64,000 nt of DNA from Poriferisulfidus sp965221375 (GTDB lineage: Bacteria; Pseudomonadota; Gammaproteobacteria; Poriferisulfidales; Poriferisulfidaceae), in the NCBI GenBank assembly GCA_965221375.1, contig OZ244883.1, positions 992,001-1,056,000 of the forward strand, in the 5' to 3' direction. The notes below the pieces were generated by a model. It did not search any database, had not been told where the DNA came from, and saw only the letters and a program-made list of their open reading frames with translations. Shown piece by piece: positions 16,160 through 25,573 of the stretch. Both the position numbers and the translations under genes were made by a program. How positions within the stretch are numbered: the first letter of the stretch is position 1; every line of letters begins with the position of its first letter.

Positions 16160-17944
16160 ATGAATACCACTGACTCAAACACGCGAAGTTATTGCGGAAG
16201 TATCCGCGCTGCCCAAATTGGGCAAGACATGCATTTGTGCGGCTGGGTTAACCGCCGCCGCGATCACGGCGGCATTATTTTCATTGACTTGCGCGACCAT
16301 ACCGGGGTGATGCAGGTCGTCGTCAATCCCGAGCAAAGTGAATTATTCGCACTTGCCGAGCAGGTGCGTAGTGAATTTGTACTCTCGGTCCAGGGCCGCG
16401 TCCGAGAACGTCCGGAAGGCACGATCAATCCTCAGTTGCCGACGGGTGAGGTGGAACTGGTCTGCGAGACTCTTGAAATTCTGAACACAGCTGAAACGCC
16501 TCCGTATCAGTTGGACGACCCTCAAGTGCACGATGACCATCGTTTGCGCTACCGGTACGTGGAATTACGCCGTCCTCTGATGCAGGAACGCCTGCGCTTG
16601 CGGGCGAATCTGGCGGCAACCGTGCGCGGCTATTTGGATGAACACGGCTTTTTGGAAGTGGAAACACCCATGCTGACACGGGCCACGCCGGAAGGCGCGC
16701 GCGAGTATTTGGTGCCCAGCCGCACTCATACAGGGTCCGTTTTTGCTTTACCGCAATCGCCCCAATTGTTTAAGCAGATGTTGATGATGGGAGGCATGGA
16801 CCGGTATTACCAGATTGTGCGATGCTTCCGCGACGAAGACCCCCGACAAGACCGCCAACCGGAATTCACCCAGATCGACATTGAGGCTTCGTTTGTGCGG
16901 GAAGAGCAAATCTACGAATGGATGGAAGGCATGATGCAGCGCCTGTTTGCGGTGGTGGAGCAAGAATTGCCGACCTCGTTTCCGCGCATGACTTGGGCCG
17001 AAGCCACTCGGCGCTTTGGCACCGATCGACCGGATTTGCGCATCATGGGTATGGAGCTGGTGGATGTGGCGGATCTTCTCACGGATGTGGAGTTCAAAGT
17101 TTTCCGAGAGCCTGCCAACCGTGCCGACGCGCGCGTGGTGGCCATCCGTGTCCCCGGTGCGGCCGGCATGAGCTTGGGACAAATCAATGCGTACACGGAA
17201 AGCATCAAACCTTACGGAGCACGTGGCTTGGCGTGGATTAAATGTCACCAGGTTTCCCAAGGCCGGGAAGGGCTGCAGGCCGGATTTTTGAAATTCCTTC
17301 CCGATGAAGCGCTCGCCGGGATAATTGAGCGGACCGAGGCCAGTGATGGGGATTTGTTGATGTTTGGGGCGGACCGTGCCGACATCGTGAATGCGTCCCT
17401 GGCATTTCTTCGTGGATGTTTGGCCAAGGATTTGGATTTACGCGAAACCGGTTGGCGGCCTTTGTGGGTGGTGGATTTCCCACTGTTGGAACAGGACCCG
17501 CAAACACAGCGTTGGATGGCGATGCACCATCCCTTTACGGCTCCGGCGACGAACGATGTGACGCAATTGGAAGCGGATCCCGGAGGCACGCTTGCACGGG
17601 CTTATGACATGGTGATCAACGGGGTGGAAGTTGGGGGCGGTTCAATCCGTATTCATCGCCCGGAAATGCAGCAGGCCGTGTTTGGGTTGTTGGGAATTGA
17701 TGCTGAAGAGGCACGCGCCAAATTTGGCTTTTTCCTGGATGCATTACGCTATGGCTGTCCCCCTCATGGCGGCATTGCCTTTGGATTTGACCGGCTGGTT
17801 ATGCTCCTCGGGGGTGCGGAAGCAATCCGCGATGTAATCGCGTTTCCAAAGACGCAAACAGCAAATTGTTTGCTGACGGGTGCGCCAGAGCCCGCAGATG
17901 CCGCGCAATGGCGCGAATTGGGTCTGCAGCGTCTTCGCAAATGA
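16160..17944 (+). CDS. aspS: Aspartyl-tRNA synthetase
   Basis: A class II synthetase of 594 residues. It has an N-terminal anticodon-binding OB fold (GWVNRRRDHGGIIFIDLRD), motif 2 with FRDEDPRQDRQPEFTQID, a bacterial GAD insertion and motif 3 in HGGIAFGFDRLVMLLGG. The ATG at 16160 (MNTTDSNTR) was chosen over a TTG at 16145. About 160 bases without a gene precede it, probably holding its promoter. The stop overlaps nudB by 4 bases. Confidence 0.97.
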   Translation: MNTTDSNTRSYCGSIRAAQIGQDMHLCGWVNRRRDHGGIIFIDLRDHTGVMQVVVNPEQSELFALAEQVRSEFVLSVQGRVRERPEGTINPQLPTGEVELVCETLEILNTAETPPYQLDDPQVHDDHRLRYRYVELRRPLMQERLRLRANLAATVRGYLDEHGFLEVETPMLTRATPEGAREYLVPSRTHTGSVFALPQSPQLFKQMLMMGGMDRYYQIVRCFRDEDPRQDRQPEFTQIDIEASFVREEQIYEWMEGMMQRLFAVVEQELPTSFPRMTWAEATRRFGTDRPDLRIMGMELVDVADLLTDVEFKVFREPANRADARVVAIRVPGAAGMSLGQINAYTESIKPYGARGLAWIKCHQVSQGREGLQAGFLKFLPDEALAGIIERTEASDGDLLMFGADRADIVNASLAFLRGCLAKDLDLRETGWRPLWVVDFPLLEQDPQTQRWMAMHHPFTAPATNDVTQLEADPGGTLARAYDMVINGVEVGGGSIRIHRPEMQQAVFGLLGIDAEEARAKFGFFLDALRYGCPPHGGIAFGFDRLVMLLGGAEAIRDVIAFPKTQTANCLLTGAPEPADAAQWRELGLQRLRK

Positions 17945-18402
17945 CCGCTTCAGAGCAGGCCTGCAAACGCCCGGAATCGGTACTCGTGGTGGTGTACAGC
18001 GCGGATTGCCAAGTATTGATGTTACGTCGCCACAACCCGCCTAATTTTTGGCAGTCTGTAACAGGCAGTTTGGAATGGGATGAAATGCCGATACAAGCCG
18101 CCAGTCGGGAGTTGGCGGAAGAGACCGGGTTGGATGCGAATGCCCTGGAAGACTGTCATGACAGTTGCATGTTCAAAATTTTCGATATCTGGCGTGATCG
18201 TTATGCCGAAGGGGTCACTGAGAATCGTGAGCATGTTTTTCGTTTGTGCGTCCCTGAAGCATGCCCCATCGAACTAGATGAGTTGGAGCACTCGGACTAC
18301 GAGTGGTTGCCTCGGATTGCGGCCGCACATCGCGCCACTTCGTATACCAACCGGCAAGCCATTCTGAATTGGGTGCCGCGTCCTCCAGAGCCTCAGGGTT
18401 AG
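17941..18402 (+). CDS. nudB: Dihydroneopterin triphosphate diphosphatase
   Basis: A 153-residue Nudix hydrolase. The Nudix box is complete (GSLEWDE, seven residues, then RELAEETGL). The sequence around it (LMLRRHNPPNFWQSVTGSLEW) is typical of NudB, which removes pyrophosphate from dihydroneopterin triphosphate in folate synthesis. The ATG at 17941 overlaps the aspS stop (ATGA); the aspS-nudB-yebC-ruvC order is conserved in gammaproteobacteria. Confidence 0.92.
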   Translation: MTASEQACKRPESVLVVVYSADCQVLMLRRHNPPNFWQSVTGSLEWDEMPIQAASRELAEETGLDANALEDCHDSCMFKIFDIWRDRYAEGVTENREHVFRLCVPEACPIELDELEHSDYEWLPRIAAAHRATSYTNRQAILNWVPRPPEPQG

Positions 18403-18417
18403 AAAGGGGAAGTAGGT

Positions 18418-19158
18418 ATGGCCGGTCACAGCAAATGGGCAAACATTCAGCACCGCAAGAAGCGGCAGGATGACAAGCGCGGCAAGCTGTTCTCGAAATT
18501 AATTCGCGAGGTGATGGTGGCCGCCAAAATTGGCGGGCCCAATCCCACCGACAATGCCCGGTTGCGTCTGGCAATGGACAAGGCGCAGGCGGCCAATATG
18601 CCCAAGGACACGGTTGCGCGTGCGATCAAACGTGGCAGTGGCGATGCGGATGGCGCGATGTACGAGGAAGTGCGCTACGAAGGCTATGGGCCCGGCGGAG
18701 TAGCCGTACTAATTGATTGCCTGACCGACAATCGCAATCGGACTGTTTCGGAAGTCCGCCACGCCTTGGGGAAACATAATGGCAGTCTTGGGGCCAGTGG
18801 GTCGGTCATGTATTTGTTTAACGCGACGGGCGTGTTAAGTTATGCGCCTGGGACCGATGAGGAAGCGTTGATGGAGCAGGCGCTGGAAGCCGGTGCCGAA
18901 GATGTGGCTTTACTCGAAGATCAGTCTTTGGAAGTGCTCACGCAGCCTCAGGATTTTTTGGCGGTGCGCACGGCCTTGACGGAAGCGGGTTATGCCCCGG
19001 ATCATGCCGAAGTGACCATGCGCGCGCAAACACAGATAGAACTGGAAGGAGAAGCGGCTCTGAGTGTGATGAAACTGGCCGAGCGGCTTGAAGAGTTGGA
19101 TGATGTTCAGGAGGTGTATACGAATGCCAGTCTGCCTGATTCGATGTATGAGGCGTGA
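18418..19158 (+). CDS. yebC: YebC/PmpR-family regulatory protein (TACO1-like)
   Basis: A 246-residue protein of the YebC family, starting with the family hallmark MAGHSKWANIQHRKKRQD and continuing with GYGPGGVAVLIDCLTDNRNRT. Members have been reported as transcription regulators and more recently as factors that help ribosomes through difficult sequences. It is placed, as usual, just before ruvC. A purine-rich AAGGGGAAG ribosome site precedes the ATG. Confidence 0.96.
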   Translation: MAGHSKWANIQHRKKRQDDKRGKLFSKLIREVMVAAKIGGPNPTDNARLRLAMDKAQAANMPKDTVARAIKRGSGDADGAMYEEVRYEGYGPGGVAVLIDCLTDNRNRTVSEVRHALGKHNGSLGASGSVMYLFNATGVLSYAPGTDEEALMEQALEAGAEDVALLEDQSLEVLTQPQDFLAVRTALTEAGYAPDHAEVTMRAQTQIELEGEAALSVMKLAERLEELDDVQEVYTNASLPDSMYEA

Positions 19159-19160
19159 GC

Positions 19161-19652
19161 ATGTTGCGGATTATTGGCATCGACCCCAGCCTCAGAAGCA
19201 GCGGGTACGGTGTCATTGAAACCACGGGCGTGCGGCATGCTTATGTGGGCAGTGGGCAGCTCCGTCCTCCGAAAGGCACACTGCCGCAGCGTCTGGGTTT
19301 TTTGTTTGAGGAATTGCGTTCGGTGCTAATCGATTACGCGCCGGATTGTGTATCAATGGAAACATCCTTTGTTTCCACGAATCTGAATACTGCCTTGAAA
19401 CTGGGACAAGCACGCGGAGCACTGATCAGCAGCTGCGCACTTCAAAATATGGAAGTGTTTGAATATTCACCCAGGCGCATGAAGCAGGCAGTAACCGGTT
19501 ATGGCAACGCGACGAAAGCCCAAGTGCAGTTCATGGTGCAGCGCTTGCTGAATTTGAGTGAGCCGCCGCAGGCAGATGAAGCGGATGCTTTGGGCCTGGC
19601 GTTATGTCATGCCCATACGCAGCAGTTAATCGTGAGAGAACGGGTCGAATGA
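19161..19652 (+). CDS. ruvC: Crossover junction endodeoxyribonuclease RuvC
   Basis: The Holliday-junction resolvase, 163 residues. The RNase-H fold acidic residues are visible in IIGIDPSLRSSGYGV (Asp), SMETSFVSTNLNTALKLGQA (Glu) and the C-terminal QADEADALGLALCHAH (Asp pair). The first motif has Ser where GIDPG is usual. I chose the ATG at 19161; a GTG at 19155 would overlap the yebC stop. It cuts junctions moved by RuvAB, encoded next. Confidence 0.95.
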   Translation: MLRIIGIDPSLRSSGYGVIETTGVRHAYVGSGQLRPPKGTLPQRLGFLFEELRSVLIDYAPDCVSMETSFVSTNLNTALKLGQARGALISSCALQNMEVFEYSPRRMKQAVTGYGNATKAQVQFMVQRLLNLSEPPQADEADALGLALCHAHTQQLIVRERVE

Positions 19653-20233
19653 TTGCCTATTTGCGCGGACGGATAACGCAACGCCAGCCTCCCGAACTGG
19701 TATTGGAGGCTGCGGGCGTCGGCTATCGAGTATTGGCAACGATGGCGGCTTTCGAGAAGTTGCCCAGCGATGACACGGAAGCGCTCTTGCCCACGCATTT
19801 GGTGATTCGTGAAGATGCTCATACCCTGTACGGGTTTGCCGACGAGGCCGAGCGGGCATTGTTCTGTCAGTTACTTAAAATTTCCGGGATTGGTGCGCAA
19901 ACCGCTTTGGCGATTTTGTCTACTTTGCCCGGGGCGCAGCTGCGCCAATATGTACAAGCGGGCGACGTGCAGTCCTTGTTGCGAGTGCCCGGTATTGGCA
20001 AAAAAACAGCGCAAAGATTACTACTGGAACTTCAACATGCACTGCAGGCGGATGCGATGGGAGAATCGACTACGCCTCAGCACGAAGCAATGCAGGCATT
20101 AATCTCCCTTGGTTGGAAACCGGCCGAAGCACGGCGTATGGTGCAGGCATGCGATAGCCAGGGCCAAGATGCGGAAGCGATTATCCGACAAGCCTTAATG
20201 GCAAGTCCAGCAGCACAGGGGGCTCAAAAATGA
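19649..20233 (+). CDS. ruvA: Holliday junction branch-migration protein RuvA
   Basis: A 194-residue DNA-binding subunit that forms a tetramer on four-way junctions. It has the N-terminal OB fold (MIAYLRGRI, GVGYRVLATM) and two helix-hairpin-helix motifs (ISGIGAQTALAIL and VPGIGKKTAQRLLLEL). A C-terminal UBA-like domain (EAMQALISLGWKPAEARRMV) contacts RuvB. It overlaps ruvC and ruvB by 4 bases each (ATGA). Confidence 0.97.
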   Translation: MIAYLRGRITQRQPPELVLEAAGVGYRVLATMAAFEKLPSDDTEALLPTHLVIREDAHTLYGFADEAERALFCQLLKISGIGAQTALAILSTLPGAQLRQYVQAGDVQSLLRVPGIGKKTAQRLLLELQHALQADAMGESTTPQHEAMQALISLGWKPAEARRMVQACDSQGQDAEAIIRQALMASPAAQGAQK

Positions 20234-21261
20234 GCGATGATGCCTTGCTGAATCGAGAAGCGGACGCAGGAGAGATTGCGTTAGAGCAGAGTGTTCGACC
20301 TCAGACTTTGCGGGATTTTGTGGGGCAGCCGGAGTTGCGGGAACAGTTCGGTGTTTATATCGAGGCGGCGCGAAAACGAAACCGCTCGTTGGATCATGTG
20401 CTTGTATTTGGTCCTCCCGGGCTGGGCAAAACGACGCTGTCTCACATCATCGCTCACGAAATGGGGGCCCAGTTGCGTCAGACTTCCGGGCCTGTACTGG
20501 AGCGCAGTGGGGACCTGGCAGCGATTCTGACCAATCTGCAGCCGGGCGATGTGCTGTTCATTGATGAAATTCATCGCTTGCCGCCTCCCGTCGAAGAGAT
20601 TTTGTATCCGGCACTGGAAGATTGCCGCATCGACCTGATGATTGGGGAAGGGGCAGCGGCGCGTTCTATTCAAATTGATCTGACACCATTCACTCTGGTG
20701 GGTGCGACTACTCGCAGCGGCTTGTTGACGGCGCCGTTGCTGTCGCGCTTTGGCATTTTGGGGCGCCTGAATTTTTACTCCGCCGAGGAGCTGGCCACCA
20801 TCGTGGCGCGCTCGGCACAAATCCTTTCGATTCCAATAGAAGCCGGAGGGGCGCTGGAAATCGGACGACGGGCACGCGGCACCCCACGGATTGCCAACCG
20901 CCTGCTGCGGAGAGTTCGGGATTATGCCGAGGTGCGCGCCGACGGTCGCATCACGGCGCAAATCGCCCAGCATGCCCTGGAGTTCATGGATGTCGACCGC
21001 TGCGGTATCAACGAGCTGGACCGCGAATATTTGCGGACCATTCTTATAAAATTCAGTGGCGGGCCCGTTGGTATCGACAGCATCTCAGTTGCAGTGAATG
21101 AAGAACGTGGAACTTTGGAAGAGGTTGTGGAGCCGTACCTGATTCAGTTGGGTTTTCTGCAGCGTACTCCCCGTGGGCGCGTGGCGACGTCGCGAGCACG
21201 GGCACACTTGGGCTTGAAATCTTCCGAAGCTCCGGAATTGCCTCTGCCGGAAGTTGACTGA
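20230..21261 (+). CDS. ruvB: Holliday junction ATPase RuvB
   Basis: A 343-residue AAA+ motor. Walker A is GPPGLGKTTL, Walker B is VLFIDEIHRL, sensor 1 follows in LVGATTRSGLLTAPL, and the C-terminal winged helix contains LGFLQRTPRGR. It pumps DNA through the RuvA tetramer. It is coupled to ruvA by an ATGA overlap and abuts ybgC directly. Confidence 0.98.
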   Translation: MSDDALLNREADAGEIALEQSVRPQTLRDFVGQPELREQFGVYIEAARKRNRSLDHVLVFGPPGLGKTTLSHIIAHEMGAQLRQTSGPVLERSGDLAAILTNLQPGDVLFIDEIHRLPPPVEEILYPALEDCRIDLMIGEGAAARSIQIDLTPFTLVGATTRSGLLTAPLLSRFGILGRLNFYSAEELATIVARSAQILSIPIEAGGALEIGRRARGTPRIANRLLRRVRDYAEVRADGRITAQIAQHALEFMDVDRCGINELDREYLRTILIKFSGGPVGIDSISVAVNEERGTLEEVVEPYLIQLGFLQRTPRGRVATSRARAHLGLKSSEAPELPLPEVD

Positions 21262-21660
21262 ATGGCTGATTTCAAAGTGCGTGTTTATTACGAAGATACG
21301 GATGCCGAAGGCGTGTTGTACCATGCCGCGGCCATTCGTTATCTTGATCGTGCCCGTACCGAATGGATGCGGGTGGCGGGCTTCAGCCTGGCCACTTTGG
21401 CGCAGCAACACCGCCGAGTTTTTGCGGTACATTCCTTGACTGCAAAATACTTACGCCCAGGGCATTTGGATGACGAGTTGACGGTGCGTACTCACATACA
21501 AAAACAAGGATATACCTCGCTGGATTTCGCCCAGAACATCTGGCGCTCTGAAGAGTGCCTGGTGGAGGCGGAAGTGCGGGTGGCGTGTTTGGATGCAGAT
21601 ACCGGCCGCCCCACGGCTTTGCCGGCAGATTTTGAGGAGCGGATGAAAAGCCATGCATGA
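21262..21660 (+). CDS. ybgC: Acyl-CoA thioesterase YbgC of the Tol-Pal operon
   Basis: A 132-residue hot-dog fold thioesterase. The active-site motif VYYEDTDAEGVLYHAA holds the catalytic Asp, and ARTEWMR is conserved. It begins one base after the ruvB stop and overlaps tolQ by 8 bases. YbgC acts on short or medium acyl-CoA and its link to Tol function is still loose. Confidence 0.95.
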   Translation: MADFKVRVYYEDTDAEGVLYHAAAIRYLDRARTEWMRVAGFSLATLAQQHRRVFAVHSLTAKYLRPGHLDDELTVRTHIQKQGYTSLDFAQNIWRSEECLVEAEVRVACLDADTGRPTALPADFEERMKSHA

Positions 21661-22333
21661 ATTTACGCCGTGGAATATGTTTGTGGACGCCTCGGTCCTG
21701 GTACAGGGGGTGATTCTGATTCTGCTGCTCGCGTCCATCGTATCGTGGGTGATTATCCTCACCAAAGCTCGCATTCTCAAAGCGCATCGGAAGGAAGCCC
21801 GAAAATTCGAGGATCGGTTCTGGAAGGGCGTGGATCTGTCGCAGTTGTATGGGCAATTGCGTCAGCGCAAGCAACAGACCGCACTGGAATCCGTCTTTTG
21901 TCTGGGATTTCGGGAATATGTGCAGTTGGCCCGTAATCGCCAGGTGACGATGGAAAGCATCAATCACACGGCGGTGCGCAGCATGAAAGTGGCTTTGGCA
22001 CGTAACGCCGAATATTTGGAGACGCATTTGCCGACATTGGCGACGATTGGCGCAACCAGCCCGTATGTCGGCTTGCTGGGGACGGTGTGGGGCATCATCA
22101 ATGCCTTTCACTCGCTCGACCCGACTCAAGGCGCATCGATGCTGATATCTATTGCTCCAGGGATTTCCGAGGCCTTGGGGGCGACAGCATTGGGTTTGTT
22201 TGCGGCGATTCCTGCGGTCATCGCCTACAACCGTTTTGCGGATCAGGTTGACAAGTTGTTGACGCAATATAGTAATTTTATTGAAGAATTTACGGCGTTG
22301 CTGCAGCGCGAATCCCTCCAGAACAACGAATAA
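21653..22333 (+). CDS. tolQ: Tol-Pal system protein TolQ
   Basis: A 226-residue inner-membrane proton-channel subunit, homologous to ExbB and MotA. Three membrane helices are visible: near residues 14-36, around 135-155 (TLATIGATSPYVGLLGTVWG, with the pore-lining Thr) and 168-190. With TolR it turns the proton motive force into movement of TolA. The start lies inside ybgC, and TAATG joins it to tolR. Confidence 0.97.
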   Translation: MHEFTPWNMFVDASVLVQGVILILLLASIVSWVIILTKARILKAHRKEARKFEDRFWKGVDLSQLYGQLRQRKQQTALESVFCLGFREYVQLARNRQVTMESINHTAVRSMKVALARNAEYLETHLPTLATIGATSPYVGLLGTVWGIINAFHSLDPTQGASMLISIAPGISEALGATALGLFAAIPAVIAYNRFADQVDKLLTQYSNFIEEFTALLQRESLQNNE

Positions 22334-22773
22334 TGCGCGCCGTTCCTCTACAGACCACTCGCCGGCATATGGCCCGAATTAATATCGTGCCGTATATCGA
22401 TGTGATGTTGGTGCTGCTGCTGATTTTCATGATTGCGACCCCCTTGATGCAGCAGGGCGTACTGATTGATCTGCCAAAAGCACCCTCGGAACCGGTTAAA
22501 GTCGAACCTTATAAAGAGCCGTTGGTGTTGGAAATAGACAAAAACGGCGATTTTCGCCTGATTCGGGAAGGGGTGTTTTCCAATCTGGTCGCCGAGGCCG
22601 ATTTGCCCACGCTGGTGGAGGACATGATGCGTGAAGGCAACGACGATACTTTGTACGTGCGTGCGGATGCCGGATTATCCTATGGCGAAGTGGTGGCAAC
22701 CATCGCCCGATTGAACCAGGCAGGCGTTTCGACGTTGAGTTTATTGACCCAGCCTGCTCCGGGGGAGTCATGA
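22333..22773 (+). CDS. tolR: Tol-Pal system protein TolR
   Basis: A 146-residue protein with one N-terminal membrane helix and a periplasmic ExbD-like domain. The conserved helix start INIVPYIDVMLVLLLIFMI contains the proton-carrying Asp. It overlaps tolQ by one base and tolA by four. Confidence 0.97.
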   Translation: MRAVPLQTTRRHMARINIVPYIDVMLVLLLIFMIATPLMQQGVLIDLPKAPSEPVKVEPYKEPLVLEIDKNGDFRLIREGVFSNLVAEADLPTLVEDMMREGNDDTLYVRADAGLSYGEVVATIARLNQAGVSTLSLLTQPAPGES

Positions 22774-23657
22774 GAAGCAATCTCCGGGAAGTGAAAAGGA
22801 CTCCACCGCTGCGCTTCACTCTGCAGACATGGGTGTGGGCGGTGGCGGTGCATGTTGTCATCATTGCGATCCTGCAGTTTTCCAGTAATACCGCGCGCTC
22901 GATGGTGTCGCCACACTCAACCGTCGAGGTCGTCAGGGTGCAGGCCATCGACGCCGAAGTATTGCGTCGCCAGCGCCTGGAACATCAACAAGCAGTGCGC
23001 GAGGCGGAGCTGCAGAAAAAACGTGAAATGGAAATGCTTCAGAAGAAAAAGGAAGCAGAAGCGCGGGCTGCACGGGAACGTGAGAAGGCAAAACAGCAAA
23101 AACGTGCTGAGGAGAAACGCCGTGCACTGCAGAAGAAACGTGAACTAGAGGCAAAGCGCAAAGCGGAGAAAGCAAAGCAGGAAGCTGAACGTCGCCGAAA
23201 ACAGGAAGAGCAGCGTAAGAAAGCGGCGGAACTGGAGAAGAAAGTTGCCGCGGCCCGTGAAGAGGCCGAGCGACGTGCTCGCGAACTGCAGGAGCAGGTC
23301 AAGTTGGCGGAAGCGGCAGCAGAAACCCGTCGAAAAGAGCGCTTGCGCCGCGAACAACAAGAGGCAGCGCGACGCGCACGGCAAATTAATATTTGGCGAA
23401 TGGCCATCAAAAATCGTATCGAACGATTTTGGCTACAGCCGCCGACCACTTCGCGCAGCGCCTGCGAGGTGGTGGTGGAGCAAAACAAAAAAGGTGAAGT
23501 CCTGTCTGCCAAGGTGCGCAACTGCAGTGCTTCGCAAGCATGGCAGGAATCACTTCGAGAGGCCGTTTTGAAAGCGAGTCCCTTGCCTCAAGCTCCGCGC
23601 AAAGATTTGTTTGATCGGCATCTGGTAGTTAGATTTTTCCCCACAGCGGAAAATTAA
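22770..23657 (+). CDS. tolA: Cell-envelope integrity protein TolA
   Basis: A 295-residue protein with one membrane helix near residues 10-30, a long Lys/Glu/Ala/Arg-rich coiled coil (about residues 60-205) and a small C-terminal domain that reaches Pal and TolB in the outer membrane. The C-terminal domain shows the TolA/TonB-like pattern WRMAIKNRIERFWLQPP and SACEVVVEQNKKGEVL. It is shorter than the E. coli protein because the coiled coil is shorter. Long antisense open frames here come from the biased repeat composition. Confidence 0.94.
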   Translation: MRSNLREVKRTPPLRFTLQTWVWAVAVHVVIIAILQFSSNTARSMVSPHSTVEVVRVQAIDAEVLRRQRLEHQQAVREAELQKKREMEMLQKKKEAEARAAREREKAKQQKRAEEKRRALQKKRELEAKRKAEKAKQEAERRRKQEEQRKKAAELEKKVAAAREEAERRARELQEQVKLAEAAAETRRKERLRREQQEAARRARQINIWRMAIKNRIERFWLQPPTTSRSACEVVVEQNKKGEVLSAKVRNCSASQAWQESLREAVLKASPLPQAPRKDLFDRHLVVRFFPTAEN

Positions 23658-23658
23658 C

Positions 23659-24945
23659 ATGAAGGGCGCGATTTTCAAGGCCGCAGGATGGTTGGGGCTG
23701 TGCTGGCCTTTTTGGGTAAATGCTGAATTATTGGTCGATGTACATCAGGATGCGGTGACTCGCATCCCGGTGGCAGTCGTGGCAGTCGATTCCGGCAGCA
23801 GTTTGGCCGCTCAGGTTGTAGAGGCGGATTTGTCGCGTAGCAGCGCTTTTGAAGTACTGGCGGGAGAGGGAATACCCTCCAATGCTTTATCGGCAGGGCA
23901 GGTTGGTTGGGATCAATTGGCCGATGTGCAGGCCGAATATCTCATCGCCGTGCAGACGGACACACCTGAAATGGGGAAATTTCATCTGGAGTACCAGCTT
24001 TTGGACGTTCTGCAGCAACGCCGTGAACTCGCCCATCGACTGGAGGCTTCCTCACGTGTCTGGCGGCGTGTCGCTCATCAGGCTGCAGATTCGGTGCATA
24101 AGCAATTGACGGGAGTGCGCGGAGCTTTCGATACGCGGATTGCGTACATCAGTCAAAGCGGCCGTCACCGAGCGACGCGCTACCATCTGTACATCGCAGA
24201 CGCGGATGGGCAAAATGACGTTGCCGTTCTGACCTCACCGTACCCGCTGTTAGCACCGGATTGGTCTCCGGATGCGAGAAATATTGCTTACGTATCCTTT
24301 GAAACCGGCCGACCACAAGTCTTTACGCAGAACCTGGCACGTGGCGGCCGGAAAGCTTTACCGTATCGAAACGCCCACTCCAGTGCTCCGGCATTCTCTC
24401 CGGATGGCCGCTATCTGGCGATGACCATGAGCATTAAGGGCGACACGGAAATTTTCATCTATGACCTGCAGAACGACTCATTGCGTCGTTTTACGTACAG
24501 TGCGGGCATTGATACGGAACCGGACTGGAGCACCGACGGGCAAAGTCTCTTTTTTACTTCGGATCGCTCCGGCAAGCCGAAATTGTATCGGCAGGGACTT
24601 CGGGGCGAGGACGCAGAAGTCTTGCCTATCAGTGGCACGTACAGCACTTCAATAGATGTTTCGAATGATGGCCGCTACGCGGCATTTGTGCATCAAACGC
24701 GACAAAGCGGTTATGGCATTTCCTTGATTGAGTTGGATAACAAGACCACCTATCGACTGTCGGTGGGCGCCTTGGACGAAGCGCCTTCTTTCGCGCCGAA
24801 TGGACTGAGTCTGTTGTACGCGGGCACATCGACGTACGGTAGAAAAGTCCTAATGCTTATCAGTCGGGATGGTAAAATCCAGCAACAGTTGGAAGTCCGA
24901 CAACAAAATGTCCGCGAGCCGGCCTGGTCGCCTTATCGAAACTGA
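23659..24945 (+). CDS. tolB: Tol-Pal translocation protein TolB
   Basis: A 428-residue periplasmic beta-propeller. An N-terminal signal peptide (ending near WVNA) is followed by a small alpha/beta domain and then WD-like repeats with the TolB pattern: APDWSPDARNIAYVSFE, APAFSPDGRYLAMTMS, EPDWSTDGQSLFFTSDRSG and APSFAPNGLSLLYA. It binds Pal and is displaced by TolA. Its start follows the tolA stop by one base. Confidence 0.97.
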   Translation: MKGAIFKAAGWLGLCWPFWVNAELLVDVHQDAVTRIPVAVVAVDSGSSLAAQVVEADLSRSSAFEVLAGEGIPSNALSAGQVGWDQLADVQAEYLIAVQTDTPEMGKFHLEYQLLDVLQQRRELAHRLEASSRVWRRVAHQAADSVHKQLTGVRGAFDTRIAYISQSGRHRATRYHLYIADADGQNDVAVLTSPYPLLAPDWSPDARNIAYVSFETGRPQVFTQNLARGGRKALPYRNAHSSAPAFSPDGRYLAMTMSIKGDTEIFIYDLQNDSLRRFTYSAGIDTEPDWSTDGQSLFFTSDRSGKPKLYRQGLRGEDAEVLPISGTYSTSIDVSNDGRYAAFVHQTRQSGYGISLIELDNKTTYRLSVGALDEAPSFAPNGLSLLYAGTSTYGRKVLMLISRDGKIQQQLEVRQQNVREPAWSPYRN

Positions 24946-24955
24946 GGAATTCTCA

Positions 24956-25552
24956 ATGATGCAATTGCCATCCCGCCTTGTTGTCCCGGCAGTCGCGCTA
25001 CTACTTGCTGCATGTAGTACTCAGTCGGAGCCGCCGGAACTGGAGAATCTGGAGTTGCCGAACGTTCAGGATGAGAGCAGCAGTGCTCCGCAAGAGGGAG
25101 TTACGGGGATGACCTTGGACGAAGATGGAACAATCACCTCGCAAACAATCCCGATTGAAGACGGGGGAATGGATGCTGATACATATGAGGATCAAGACAT
25201 TCCCGGCGGGGTAGGGACCGGTCAAGGGATGACGGTGTATTTTGGTTATGACAGTACGGATGTAGATCCACAATTCCATGCGCTCATTGAACGTGTTGCG
25301 GCGCGTTTGCGCAGCAACTCTTCGGCGTCCGCACGTTTGGAAGGGCATACCGATGAACGGGGCACTCGCACCTACAATTTGGCCTTGGGCGAGCGGCGGG
25401 CCCAAAGCGTATTGGATATGTTGCTGGAGCGCAATGTTTTGGCCGAGCAGATTGACTGGGTCAGCTACGGCGAAGAAATCCCTGCTGCTATGGGACAAGG
25501 TGAAGAATATTGGAAACAAAATCGCCGAGTTGAAATCATTTTGAATGAATAA
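24956..25552 (+). CDS. pal: Peptidoglycan-associated lipoprotein Pal
   Basis: A 198-residue outer-membrane lipoprotein. The signal peptide ends in a lipobox (LLLAAC), then comes an unusually long acidic, low-complexity linker (about residues 25-90). The OmpA-like peptidoglycan-binding domain follows, with VYFGYDSTDVDP and LEGHTDERGTRTYNLALGERR. The ATG at 24956 has a GGAATTC-type site upstream; a second ATG follows immediately. It sits 10 bases after tolB. Confidence 0.96.
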   Translation: MMQLPSRLVVPAVALLLAACSTQSEPPELENLELPNVQDESSSAPQEGVTGMTLDEDGTITSQTIPIEDGGMDADTYEDQDIPGGVGTGQGMTVYFGYDSTDVDPQFHALIERVAARLRSNSSASARLEGHTDERGTRTYNLALGERRAQSVLDMLLERNVLAEQIDWVSYGEEIPAAMGQGEEYWKQNRRVEIILNE

Positions 25553-25573
25553 GGATTAAGCAAGTTGCCAGTC

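Noticed and set aside
23039..23521. Long antisense open frames inside tolA
   Set aside because: They come from the Lys/Glu/Ala-rich coiled-coil composition and lie opposite a clear gene.
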